Shown in pieces: positions 18,401 through 26,568 of a DNA stretch of 64,000 nucleotides. This stretch comes from Roseburia sp036308125 (GTDB lineage: Bacteria; Bacillota; Clostridia; Lachnospirales; Lachnospiraceae). Position 1 is the first letter of the stretch, and every line of letters starts with the position of its first letter. The stretch is taken from assembly GCA_036308125.1 (NCBI GenBank), contig JAXJWH010000098.1, positions 1-64,000 on the forward strand, in the 5' to 3' direction. A model generated the notes under the pieces. It saw only the letters and a program-made list of their open reading frames with translations. It did not search any database and was not told the origin of the DNA. Made by a program: the position numbers and the translations under genes.

Positions 18401-18754
18401 TTATCTTACTAATTCTTTAACCTTAGCAGCTTTACCAACACGATCTCTTAAGTAGTAAAGTTTTGCACGTCTTACTTTACCTTTACGTACGATTTCAACC
18501 TTCTCTACGTTTGGAGAATGAAGTGGCCAAGTCTTCTCAACACCTACACCATTCGAAATCTTTCTTACTGTAAATGTTGTACGGTTGCTTCCGTTCTGTT
18601 TCTTAATTACAGTTCCTTCGAAGATCTGGATTCTTTCACGGTTTCCCTCTTTGATCTTACCATAAACCTTAACTGTATCACCTACAGAAAACTGTGGTGC
18701 CTCAGCCTTTAACTGCTCTGCTTCAATACTCTTAATAATTTCACTTGCGTTCAT
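18401..18754 (-). CDS. rplS: 50S ribosomal protein L19 (bL19)
   Basis: Ribosomal protein at the 30S-50S interface. The 117 residues include FSVGDTVKVYGKIKEGNRER, IQIFEGTVIKKQ, the GVGVEKTWPLHSP block and the basic C terminus RRAKLYYLRDRVGKAA, all family hallmarks. The start has a GAGG-type site. A structured untranslated region upstream may control it. Confidence 0.98.
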   Translation of the reverse strand: MNASEIIKSIEAEQLKAEAPQFSVGDTVKVYGKIKEGNRERIQIFEGTVIKKQNGSNRTTFTVRKISNGVGVEKTWPLHSPNVEKVEIVRKGKVRRAKLYYLRDRVGKAAKVKELVR

Positions 18755-18845
18755 TTTGTGACCTCCTATTTACTTTGACGTTCTTAATGCTACTACTACT
18801 TCGCAACAGAGGACCATCACTTCTCTATTCACAACATTAGTAGCT
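18755..18845 (-). promoter_or_regulatory. Candidate L19 leader RNA
   Basis: The transcript before rplS can fold into a long stem: GCTACTA near 18843 pairs with TAGTAGC near 18790, closing an inner AGAG...CTCT hairpin around AAGTGATGGTC. Ribosomal-protein leaders for L19 are known in Firmicutes. I recognise the position and general shape but cannot confirm a match to the published model. Confidence 0.4.
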
Positions 18846-18877
18846 TATCATAATTTATAACATAATGCAAGTATTTT

Positions 18878-20335
18878 TTACTCACTTAGCCAAAAAATAC
18901 TTTTCTTTGACATATAAAGACCTAATTTTTTCTGGAGATTTAATGATGGAACATTATCAAGACACACCTGTCCATAAGGAATCATACCTTCTTCAAGTTC
19001 TTTATTAATAAGGTAGGTTTCAAGTGCCATGGCAATTTTTTTGTTTCTGTATTCTGGTAATACACATAACATTCCAATACTGCCCTCTCCATGTCTTCCT
19101 ATAAAACCTGCAAGTTTACCATTTACATAGGCTCCTGTAAATGCACCTTCTGACAATCGTCTTTCTACATACTCTATTCCATCATAACTTTTATAATTAG
19201 ATTTTACTTTCTCATAATCAGATAATTCAACCGGCTTAATCACCAATCCGTCTTTCGTTGGAGAATTATCTACATTGTATAAAGAAGAAACTGCTAATTT
19301 TTCTTTCAATGTATATACAGCCTGATAACATTCCACAACATCATTAAGTCGAATTAATTTTTGTATTTTGCCAACATTTTCATTCTGATGAATCACCAGA
19401 CACTTAATTTTATCAAGCTCATATTCTGGCATGCCCTCTAAAATTTTCTCATGGGCTTCGTCTGATAAATCCGTATGAAAATATACATCAGATAACAAAT
19501 CCTTTAATAAAATCTCATTATCCTTTAAATAAATTAGCTCCGCACGGCCTCTGTTAATTAATTCTATCATATCAATGTGAATTAATTTCTGTTTCAGCAT
19601 AACCGCTTTACATTTTTGCAATTCTTCGTATTTTTCATACAAATCCATGCGTCGCTCTTTAGTTCTTTTAACTGATTCCTGCAATCTCCACTCCGCAATT
19701 TTTTTTGAATCGCCTGTCAGTAAAACCTGTGGAACTTCTTTTTCCATCCATACTTTAGGTCTTGAATATTGCGGATATTCAAGCAGATTATTATGAAAGG
19801 ATTCTGTTTCAGCTGATATATCATTGTGTAAAACCCCAGGCACAAGTCTTGACACCGCATCAACAATTATCATCGCTGCCAATTCGCCTCCGGTTAACAC
19901 ATAATCTCCAATCGAAACATAATCCGTTACCGTTTCTTCCAATACCCTTTCATCAATTCCTTCATAATGGCCACAGATAATCACAAGATTTTCTTCTTTT
20001 GAAAAATCCTTTGCCATATTCTGATTAAAAGGAGTTCCCTGAGGGGTAACATATATTGTTCTTACTTTTTGAGATTTGGAATTTCCATCCGAATTTGATG
20101 AAACTTTCTCATTTACACTCATCCACGCATCATAAACAGGTTGTGCCTGCATCAACATTCCTGCGCCACCGCCATATGTATAATCATCTACTTTTTTATG
20201 TTTATTTGTGGAAAAATCTCTTATGTTAACTGTTTCCAAACTTATTGTGTTATTTTCGATTGCACGTCCTATGATACTTTTATTCATAGCTTCATCTATC
20301 ATTTCCGGAAAAAGTGTCAATATGTGAAAATTCAT
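18878..20335 (-). CDS. trmD: tRNA (guanine37-N1)-methyltransferase TrmD fused to a GNAT acetyltransferase domain
   Basis: Residues 1 to about 240 are a complete TrmD, the SPOUT enzyme that methylates G37 of tRNAs and guards the reading frame. Motifs: LTLFPEM start, YGGGAGM (54-60), CGHYEGIDER (121-130), SIGDYVLTGGE (141-151) and LLEYPQYSRP (184-193), then WRLQESVKRT. The usual stand-alone length is near 250 residues; here the frame continues to 485. Residues ~365-485 look like a GNAT N-acetyltransferase with GMLCVLPEYRNKKIAMAL (421-438, acetyl-CoA loop) and NVPSLNLQKKLGL (461-473). Residues 250-360 may be a second, degenerate GNAT half. No stop or frameshift sits at the junction. The acyl acceptor is unknown. 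Confidence 0.92.
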   Translation of the reverse strand: MNFHILTLFPEMIDEAMNKSIIGRAIENNTISLETVNIRDFSTNKHKKVDDYTYGGGAGMLMQAQPVYDAWMSVNEKVSSNSDGNSKSQKVRTIYVTPQGTPFNQNMAKDFSKEENLVIICGHYEGIDERVLEETVTDYVSIGDYVLTGGELAAMIIVDAVSRLVPGVLHNDISAETESFHNNLLEYPQYSRPKVWMEKEVPQVLLTGDSKKIAEWRLQESVKRTKERRMDLYEKYEELQKCKAVMLKQKLIHIDMIELINRGRAELIYLKDNEILLKDLLSDVYFHTDLSDEAHEKILEGMPEYELDKIKCLVIHQNENVGKIQKLIRLNDVVECYQAVYTLKEKLAVSSLYNVDNSPTKDGLVIKPVELSDYEKVKSNYKSYDGIEYVERRLSEGAFTGAYVNGKLAGFIGRHGEGSIGMLCVLPEYRNKKIAMALETYLINKELEEGMIPYGQVCLDNVPSLNLQKKLGLYMSKKSIFWLSE

Positions 20336-20353
20336 AAATTCTACTCCTATTTA

Positions 20354-20863
20354 TTAATCTCTAAGGCCTGGCAAAAGATGTACCAGCATCGCACCATTTT
20401 TTACATCTACATCAAGGATGCACTGTTTAATAGCCGGAATTAATAAATCCGGTGTGTTTTCCTTCTTAACAATATAAACGTCATTAGCACCTGTCTGGAG
20501 AACATCACTTATTGTTCCCAATTCTTCACCGCTGTCACTTGTAACATTTAATCCAATTAAATCTGCAATAAAATATTCATCTTCTTCAAGTTCAACTGCA
20601 TTATCTCTTGTTACAAATAATCCTGCCTTTTTATATTTTTCAACATCATTAATATTATCTATATCCTTAAACTTTAAAATCACAAGATTCTTAAAGAATT
20701 TTACTGATGTAATTTCAAGTTCTCTTTTCTCTTTTCCATTGTCTAATATAACATTTTTTAATTTTTTAAATCTCTTCGCATCATCTGTCGTAGGAAAAAC
20801 CTTTACTTCTCCTCTAATCCCATGTGTTTGCGTTATTACTCCAACTTGTAACAAATCTTCCAT
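20354..20863 (-). CDS. rimM: 16S rRNA processing protein RimM
   Basis: Assembly factor for the 30S head, binding S19. The 169 residues contain the N-terminal barrel signature LQVGVITQTHGIRGEVKV (5-22) and the PRC-barrel C-terminal domain with DLIGLNV and LLIPAI motifs. It precedes trmD by 18 bp, the conserved rpsP-khpA-rimM-trmD-rplS order. Confidence 0.96.
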   Translation of the reverse strand: MEDLLQVGVITQTHGIRGEVKVFPTTDDAKRFKKLKNVILDNGKEKRELEITSVKFFKNLVILKFKDIDNINDVEKYKKAGLFVTRDNAVELEEDEYFIADLIGLNVTSDSGEELGTISDVLQTGANDVYIVKKENTPDLLIPAIKQCILDVDVKNGAMLVHLLPGLRD

Positions 20864-20888
20864 AATGTACCTTCCTTATATTAACAAA

Positions 20889-20908
20889 GCACCTCATCTC
20901 TGAGGTGC
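20889..20908 (-). terminator. Hairpin between khpA and rimM
   Basis: Perfect 8-bp stem (20889-20896 with 20901-20908) closed on the minus strand by a GAGA tetraloop, with only a short T-run (CTTTGTT) after it. More likely a partial terminator or RNA-stability element than a full stop, since rimM and trmD follow in the same direction. Confidence 0.5.
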
Positions 20909-20915
20909 CCAATAA

Positions 20916-21146
20916 TTATTGTACTATTTCAACAATAACTTTCTTGTCTTCTTTAGAGGCAGCGGCTTTAACAACTGAACGAATTGCTTTAGCAATGCGT
21001 CCCTGTTTGCCAATTACTTTGCCCATATCCGACTGCGCAACGTGTAACTCTAACACAATAGCTTTATCACCATTGGTTTCATTCACAATTACTTCGTCAG
21101 GGTAGTCGACTAATGCTTTTGCAATTACTTCAACTAATTCTTTCAT
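20916..21146 (-). CDS. khpA: KH-domain RNA-binding protein KhpA
   Basis: Small RNA chaperone-like protein of 76 residues with a single KH domain; the GxxG loop is seen in DMGKVIGKQGRIAKAIR. In streptococci KhpA pairs with KhpB and affects cell elongation. The longest frame opens at a GTG (21155) inside the ribosome binding site; ATG 21146 has GAGG eight bases upstream and gives the family's usual start MKELVEVIAKAL. Confidence 0.94.
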   Translation of the reverse strand: MKELVEVIAKALVDYPDEVIVNETNGDKAIVLELHVAQSDMGKVIGKQGRIAKAIRSVVKAAASKEDKKVIVEIVQ

Positions 21147-21164
21147 TATGTCCACCTCTTAATC

Positions 21165-21410
21165 CTATTTCTCAATACCAGCATTCTTGAAAATTCTAGC
21201 TACTGTTTCTGTAGGCTGTGCACCATTAGATAACCATTTCTTAGCTAACTCTTCATTTACATGATATTCAGATGGATCCTTAGTTGGATCATAAGTTCCG
21301 ATTTCCTCGATACATCTTCCATCTCTTGGAGCTCTGGAATCTGCAACAACGATTCTATAGAAAGGAGCCTTCTTCTGTCCCATTCTTCTTAATCTGATCT
21401 TTACTGCCAT
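21165..21410 (-). CDS. rpsP: 30S ribosomal protein S16 (bS16)
   Basis: 81-residue protein starting MAVKIRLRRMG, the invariant bS16 N terminus, with KAPFYRIVVADSRAPRDGR and IEEIGTYDP following. The ATG at 21410 has AGGAGG eight bases upstream; the longer frame begins at a GTG within that site. It lies between ffh and khpA as in most Firmicutes. Confidence 0.97.
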   Translation of the reverse strand: MAVKIRLRRMGQKKAPFYRIVVADSRAPRDGRCIEEIGTYDPTKDPSEYHVNEELAKKWLSNGAQPTETVARIFKNAGIEK

Positions 21411-21480
21411 TACTTTCACCTCCTTGTAGGTTTTCTAAAATTTATATGCAAAAGTCAAAATATTAACTTTTGTTAACTAT

Positions 21481-22845
21481 CTAAAATGGAAGTCCTTTAA
21501 ATAAACCTCCAAGACCGCCTTTACGACCTTTCTTGCCGCCCATCATTCCAGGCATCTGCTTCATTAATTTCTTGGTCTGTTCAAACTGCTTAACTAATCT
21601 GTTAACTTCCGCAATGTCCACACCTGCTCCGTTTGCAATTCTTCTCTTTCTGCTTGGATTAAGAAGATTTGGATTTTTTCTCTCCTCCGGAGTCATCGAA
21701 TAGATAATTGCTTCTATTCTTGACATATTCTTCTCAGCGGCATCAGTATCTATCTCAGGTACTTTATTTCCGCCAAGTCCAGGCATCATTCCAAGAACAC
21801 TTGAAAATCCACCCATCTTCTTCATCTGGCTCATAGACTCAAGATACATTTCGAAATCAAATTCATTTCTGCGCATCTTTTCTTCAAGCTGCTTTGCTTT
21901 CTCTTCGTCTATATTTTCCTGAGCCTTCTCAATCATTGTAAGGACATCTCCCATCCCAAGGATTCTTGATGCCATTCTGTCAGGATAAAACTGCTCCAAA
22001 TCCGAGAGTTTCTCACCCATTCCTGCGTAAAGGATTGGTTTTCCCGTAACAGCTCTGATTGAAAGTGCTGCACCACCTCGTGTATCACCATCTAATTTGG
22101 TAATTACTACTCCGTCAATTCCAATCTTCTCATCAAATGTGCCTGCCACATTAACTGCATCCTGTCCTGTCATTGCATCAACAACCAAAATGGTCTGGAA
22201 TACATCTGTAGCTTCTTTTATTTCAACAAGTTCCGCCATCATCTCTTCATCAACATGAAGTCGTCCGGCAGTATCGATAATTAGTACATTAAAATCATTC
22301 TTCTTCGCATGTTCAACTGCTGCTCTTGCAATATCAGAAGGCTTATTCTTATCTCCCATTGCAAATACTTCAACGCCCTGCTTCTCACCGTTAATCTTCA
22401 ACTGTTCAATAGCCGCAGGTCTATATACATCACATGCTGCCAAAAGTGTCTTTTTCCCTTTTTGCTTCAGCTTTCCGGCTATCTTTGCTGTTGTGGTTGT
22501 CTTACCAGCTCCCTGAAGTCCAACCATCATGATAACTGTCAGCTCTTTACCAGGTCTAAACGAAATCTCTGTCGTTTCAGAACCCATCAACTTAACCATC
22601 TCTTCGTTAACAATCTTGATAACCATCTGTCCCGGGTTAAGTCCGTTCATAACATCCTGTCCAATTGCACGTTCCTGCACGCTCTTTGTAAATTGCTTTA
22701 CAACTCGAAAATTTACATCCGCCTCTAAAAGTGCCATCTTTACTTCTTTAAGCGCAACTTTAACGTCATCCTCAGTTAATTTACCTTTGCTTCGTAAATT
22801 CTTGAACACGTTCTGTAGTTTTTCTGATAAACTATCAAATGCCAT
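21481..22845 (-). CDS. ffh: Signal recognition particle protein Ffh
   Basis: GTPase that binds signal sequences on the ribosome together with SRP RNA and docks with FtsY. The NG domain has GLQGAGKTTTTAKIA near 105, DTAGRLHVDEEMM near 190 and TKLDGDTRGGAALS near 248; the Met-rich M domain ends in a KQMPGMMGGKKG tail. 454 residues, normal. It starts 1 bp after the stop of ylxM; FtsY lies a few genes upstream. Confidence 0.98.
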   Translation of the reverse strand: MAFDSLSEKLQNVFKNLRSKGKLTEDDVKVALKEVKMALLEADVNFRVVKQFTKSVQERAIGQDVMNGLNPGQMVIKIVNEEMVKLMGSETTEISFRPGKELTVIMMVGLQGAGKTTTTAKIAGKLKQKGKKTLLAACDVYRPAAIEQLKINGEKQGVEVFAMGDKNKPSDIARAAVEHAKKNDFNVLIIDTAGRLHVDEEMMAELVEIKEATDVFQTILVVDAMTGQDAVNVAGTFDEKIGIDGVVITKLDGDTRGGAALSIRAVTGKPILYAGMGEKLSDLEQFYPDRMASRILGMGDVLTMIEKAQENIDEEKAKQLEEKMRRNEFDFEMYLESMSQMKKMGGFSSVLGMMPGLGGNKVPEIDTDAAEKNMSRIEAIIYSMTPEERKNPNLLNPSRKRRIANGAGVDIAEVNRLVKQFEQTKKLMKQMPGMMGGKKGRKGGLGGLFKGLPF

Positions 22846-22846
22846 T

Positions 22847-23191
22847 CTACAGCTCCTCTAAAATCTGATTCGAAATATCTTCGATATCCATTATAATCTG
22901 CTCATCCTTAGATTTCTGAAAACTAGATGTTAATTCATGAATCTTCGTAACATCCTGCTTAACAGATAGAAACTTCTCTATAAGATGAAGCTTTTCTTCA
23001 AAACCAACAAGCTTCTTCTCACACCGCTTTACCATATCTGCCACACCTTGTCTTGAGATTCCCTCTTCTCCTGCAATCTCCCCAAGGGACAAATCATTAA
23101 ATACAAAATCTTCATATATCTGGCGCTGGTGCTCATTCAAAAGCTCGCCATAAAAATCATATAAATATGCTTGCTTTAATTTTTCTTCCAT
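22847..23191 (-). CDS. YlxM-family SRP-associated helix-turn-helix protein
   Basis: 114-residue sigma-70 region-4-like helix-turn-helix protein of the UPF0122/YlxM family, which in streptococci modulates the SRP pathway. The HTH is readable as LSLGEIAGEEGISRQGVADMVKR. The longest frame begins at 23236 within the -35 element of its own promoter; ATG 23191 has GAGG eight bases upstream and gives the standard MEEKLKQAYLYDFYGELL start. First gene of the ylxM-ffh-rpsP transcription unit. Confidence 0.93.
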   Translation of the reverse strand: MEEKLKQAYLYDFYGELLNEHQRQIYEDFVFNDLSLGEIAGEEGISRQGVADMVKRCEKKLVGFEEKLHLIEKFLSVKQDVTKIHELTSSFQKSKDEQIIMDIEDISNQILEEL

Positions 23192-23207
23192 ATCTGTCAC
23201 CTCGAAT

Positions 23208-23236
23208 ACTATACTACATAAAAATAAAGGTGTCAA
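23208..23236 (-). promoter_or_regulatory. Strong sigma-A promoter for ylxM-ffh
   Basis: -35 TTGACA (23231-23236), exactly 17 bp spacer, -10 TATAGT (23208-23213), 17 bp from the ylxM start. The -35 hexamer lies inside the distal arm of the terminator of the upstream acyltransferase gene. Confidence 0.8.
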
Positions 23237-23262
23237 GTATTTTTTCTTGACACCTTTTATTT
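23221..23262 (-). terminator. 17-bp perfect terminator hairpin after the acyltransferase gene
   Basis: Arms 23221-23237 and 23246-23262 are fully complementary with an 8-base loop; the outer part is A/T so the minus-strand transcript ends in a TTTATTTT run. It begins 3 bp after the acyltransferase stop and overlaps the -35 region of the next promoter. Confidence 0.85.
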
Positions 23263-23264
23263 TT

Positions 23265-24266
23265 TTATTCTCCTATTCCGGCTTTCAAACGTGTATGTGA
23301 AATTCCAATCTGTGCTAACGTAAGTGTAAGCAGCGTAAATACCATTGTACATACCATATACAATATTCTTGTGACCATCACCGTACGGTTCACAAAAATT
23401 CCTAAAGCATTATATATCATCTCCGCCGCAGGCATTGGTATTGCCTGATGCCAGCCAAAATAAACCATTGAATGTTTTCCGATATAGGAAACTAATTTAT
23501 TTTCCACATTGGATATACAATAAACTATGTAAGCACCTGATACACTTGCTATAAACGTACATGGAACAATGGCATATTCACATCCAAACATCTCAAGTCC
23601 ATGTCCTTCAAATCTAAGATTTATATATATGCACACGCAGCTTGCAATCAGTGACAAAACAAGATATTTTGGCGAAACATGTAACTTAATTTTCTGACAC
23701 ATATACCCCACATAAAAGAATAATAAGGCCGTAGTACATACATCCACATTCCATGGTAAGGGCTGTCCACCTTTGTAATAATACACTAATCCCATAATAG
23801 CAATCTCAACAATTAAAATGCCCATTTTAATTCTGTTTGCAGTAACATATCTTGCTATAAAATAAAAAATCATTTCTGTGCAAAAAAGGCATGTCAAATA
23901 CCATATAGTATGAAATCTGTTCTGAACCACCAGCTCATAAATATATCTGCCAAGAGCATGTATATCACCAAAATAATAAAAACACCAGTTAACAATTATA
24001 ATTACACTTCCCATAAAAAAATAAGGAATAAGTAATCCTTTTATTTTCTTTTTTACGAAAACTTTTAATTCATATTTCTCAGGGTGAAACAAAAATCCTG
24101 AAAGCATAAAAAACATTGGCAGATGAAATGAATAAACAATATCCCTTAGGATGCCTGCCTCTTGTTCCATATGCCCCAGCATTACGCATAAAATACAATA
24201 TCCCCTTGCAATATCTACCCATTCATACCTGTTTTTATTAATATCTGTACTTAAATTTTTTTCCAT
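23265..24266 (-). CDS. Membrane acyltransferase family 3 protein
   Basis: 333-residue integral membrane protein of the acyltransferase 3 (OatA/NodX-like) family, which O-acylates cell-surface sugars or polysaccharides. The family N terminus is clear: YEWVDIARGYCILCVMLGH (active-site His), then FHLPMFFMLSGFLF about 45-58, followed by eight or more further spans. No extracellular SGNH domain is present. The acceptor is unknown. It interrupts the usual ftsY-ylxM order and has its own terminator. Confidence 0.85.
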   Translation of the reverse strand: MEKNLSTDINKNRYEWVDIARGYCILCVMLGHMEQEAGILRDIVYSFHLPMFFMLSGFLFHPEKYELKVFVKKKIKGLLIPYFFMGSVIIIVNWCFYYFGDIHALGRYIYELVVQNRFHTIWYLTCLFCTEMIFYFIARYVTANRIKMGILIVEIAIMGLVYYYKGGQPLPWNVDVCTTALLFFYVGYMCQKIKLHVSPKYLVLSLIASCVCIYINLRFEGHGLEMFGCEYAIVPCTFIASVSGAYIVYCISNVENKLVSYIGKHSMVYFGWHQAIPMPAAEMIYNALGIFVNRTVMVTRILYMVCTMVFTLLTLTLAQIGISHTRLKAGIGE

Positions 24267-24278
24267 TATAATACCACC

Positions 24279-24347
24279 AAAAAAATTGCGACTTAATAGT
24301 TAAACTATCATGGTACTATTCTACCACTTCGTTCTATCAGTCGCAAT
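24279..24347 (-). terminator. Branched terminator or attenuator between ilvA and the acyltransferase gene
   Basis: A 9-bp stem ATTGCGACT/AGTCGCAAT (24285-24293 with 24339-24347) encloses 45 bases that can form two smaller hairpins (TGGTA/TACCA and ATAG/CTAT). On the minus strand six T follow directly, ending only 12 bp before the acyltransferase start codon. It may end ilvA transcription or act as a leader attenuator. Confidence 0.55.
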
Positions 24348-24376
24348 ATTTTTATATTACTAATTGTAAAACAATT

Positions 24377-25588
24377 CTATATAGATGTACGAACCAGTTT
24401 AGGCTTGTAACCTTCTTTTTCCAATGCTTTGATAATCTGTTTCTTATGGTCTGTACCAAAACACTCTAAAGTAATTCTTAATTCAACTGCTGCATTTCTG
24501 TTTGTAGATACAAACTGATTATGCTCCAATTTAATAACATTTCCCTGTGCTTTTGCAAGTTCAGATGAAACCTTTGCAAGTTCTCCCGGCTTATCAGGAA
24601 GTAATACAGAAACAGTAAATATTCTGTCTCTGAAAATCAATCCTTGCTGAACAACAGATGACATTGTAATAACATCCATGTTTCCACCACTTAAGATTGA
24701 AACCACTCTCTTATCCTGAACATCAAGATGCTTTAATGCTGCAACTGTCAAAAGCCCTGAATTTTCCACTACCATCTTGTGATTTTCCACCATATCCAAA
24801 AAGGCAACAATAAGTTCATCGTCAGTTACTGTTATAATATCATCAAGATTCTTCTGGATATATGGGAATATATTACTTCCCGGAGTTTTTACAGCTGTTC
24901 CATCTGCTATTGTATTAACATTTGGAAGAGTTGTTACTTTTCCTGCTGCAAAAGATGCCTGCATACAATTTGCTCCGGCGGGTTCTACTCCGATAACTTT
25001 AATTTTTGGATTAAGGAGTTTTGCCAATGTTGATACACCTGTTGCAAGTCCGCCTCCTCCGATTGGAACTAAAATATATTCGACTAATGGTAATTCCTTA
25101 AATATCTCCATTGCAATGGTACCCTGACCTGTTGCAACTGCAAGATCGTCAAAAGGATGAATAAAAGTATAACCTTCTTTTTCTGCTAATTCCAAAGCAT
25201 ATGCGCATGCCTCATCATATACATCACCATGAAGCACAACCTCAGCACCATATCCCTTTGTTCTGTTAACTTTAATAAGAGGTGTTGTTGTAGGCATAAC
25301 AATAACAGCTTTACATCCATAGCATTTTGCCGCATAAGCTACACCCTGCGCATGGTTACCTGCAGATGCTGTGATAAGTCCTTTTTCTCTTTCCTCTTCT
25401 GTAAGAGTTGAAATCTTGTAATATGCTCCTCTTACTTTATATGCGCCTGTAAACTGTAAATTTTCAGGTTTTAAATAAACTTTATTTCCCGTCTGGTTAC
25501 TTAAATAATCACTATATACAAGTTTTGTTTCAAGGGTTACTTCTTTTACCTTTTCACTTGCTTCTTCAAATTTATCAAGTGTCAACAT
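24377..25588 (-). CDS. ilvA: Threonine ammonia-lyase (threonine dehydratase) with ACT domain
   Basis: PLP enzyme that deaminates threonine to 2-oxobutyrate, the first step to isoleucine or a catabolic route to propionate. In 403 residues: FTGAYKVRGA (PLP lysine, about 45-54), SAGNHAQGVAYAA near 76, the glycine loop VPIGGGGLATG near 175 and VVSILSGGNMD near 294, then a C-terminal ACT domain (about 325-403, VSVLLPDKPGELAKVSS). The single ACT domain resembles the shorter TdcB/IlvA forms of Clostridia. No ilv genes or T-box leader are adjacent; it sits between ftsY and the acyltransferase gene. Confidence 0.93.
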   Translation of the reverse strand: MLTLDKFEEASEKVKEVTLETKLVYSDYLSNQTGNKVYLKPENLQFTGAYKVRGAYYKISTLTEEEREKGLITASAGNHAQGVAYAAKCYGCKAVIVMPTTTPLIKVNRTKGYGAEVVLHGDVYDEACAYALELAEKEGYTFIHPFDDLAVATGQGTIAMEIFKELPLVEYILVPIGGGGLATGVSTLAKLLNPKIKVIGVEPAGANCMQASFAAGKVTTLPNVNTIADGTAVKTPGSNIFPYIQKNLDDIITVTDDELIVAFLDMVENHKMVVENSGLLTVAALKHLDVQDKRVVSILSGGNMDVITMSSVVQQGLIFRDRIFTVSVLLPDKPGELAKVSSELAKAQGNVIKLEHNQFVSTNRNAAVELRITLECFGTDHKKQIIKALEKEGYKPKLVRTSI

Positions 25589-25617
25589 CTTTATTCCTTC
25601 TTTCTATAAACTATAAA

Positions 25618-26553
25618 TTATTCATTGTCACTATTAAATAATGCATTAACAAATTCGTCTGAGTCAAATTTCTGAAGGTCATCAATAGTTTCACCAACTC
25701 CGATATATTTTACCGGTACCATAAGCTCTGACTGAATCGCAACGGCAATACCACCCTTTGCAGTACCGTCCATTTTTGTAAGAACAATACCAGAAATTTT
25801 TGCAACATCCGAAAATTCCTTTGCCTGAACCAATGCATTTTGTCCTGTTGTTGCATCTAAAACTACAAGTGTTTCCTTATAAGCATCAGGATATTCATTT
25901 TCAAGAATTTTATTAATCTTGCCAAGCTCATTCATTAAATTTTTCTTATTGTGAAGTCTTCCTGCGGTATCTACGATTAATACATCTGCATTACGGGCCT
26001 TTGCCGCTGCACATGCATCATATACAACTGCTCCCGGATCTGCTCCTTCTGCTCCACCAATCATATCAACTCCCGAACGGTTTGCCCACTCTTTTAACTG
26101 GTCACCAGCGGCTGCTCTGAATGTATCAGCACCTGCAATAACAACTTTTTTTCCTTCGTCTTTTAATTTTCCTGCCAGCTTACCAACTGTTGTTGTTTTT
26201 CCTACACCATTAACACCTATAACCAAAACTACAGATTTTTCTTCTTCAAATCTGTATGCAGTTTCTTCCACTCTCATCTGCTCCTTAATGCTTTCGATGA
26301 GAAGTTCTTTACATTCTGCCGGTTCTTTGATATGCTGCTGTTTTACTTTATCCCTTAATTCATCAAGAATTGCCATGGTAGCTTTAACGCCTAAATCTCC
26401 CATGATTAAAATTTCTTCCAATTCCTCATAAAAATCCTCATCTATATGAGAAAATCCGCTAAATATCGCATCTATTCCTGATACAATATTATCTCTTGTT
26501 TTTGTAAGACCTGATACAAGTCTTTTAAAAAAGCCCTTTTTTTCCTCGCTCAT
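25618..26553 (-). CDS. ftsY: Signal recognition particle receptor FtsY
   Basis: Membrane-associated GTPase that receives the SRP-ribosome complex. The 311 residues are an NG domain with only a short basic N terminus in place of the long acidic A domain of E. coli. Motifs: GVNGVGKTTTVGKLA near 115, DTAGRLHNKKNLMNEL near 197, TKMDGTAKGGIA near 256. It follows smc by 15 bp, the usual rnc-smc-ftsY order. Confidence 0.97.
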   Translation of the reverse strand: MSEEKKGFFKRLVSGLTKTRDNIVSGIDAIFSGFSHIDEDFYEELEEILIMGDLGVKATMAILDELRDKVKQQHIKEPAECKELLIESIKEQMRVEETAYRFEEEKSVVLVIGVNGVGKTTTVGKLAGKLKDEGKKVVIAGADTFRAAAGDQLKEWANRSGVDMIGGAEGADPGAVVYDACAAAKARNADVLIVDTAGRLHNKKNLMNELGKINKILENEYPDAYKETLVVLDATTGQNALVQAKEFSDVAKISGIVLTKMDGTAKGGIAVAIQSELMVPVKYIGVGETIDDLQKFDSDEFVNALFNSDNE

Positions 26554-26568
26554 TTTTTCCTCCTTAAT

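Noticed and set aside
24279..24347. T-box riboswitch before the acyltransferase gene or ilvA
   Set aside because: The conserved T-box sequence is absent; TGGTA/TACCA alone is not enough.
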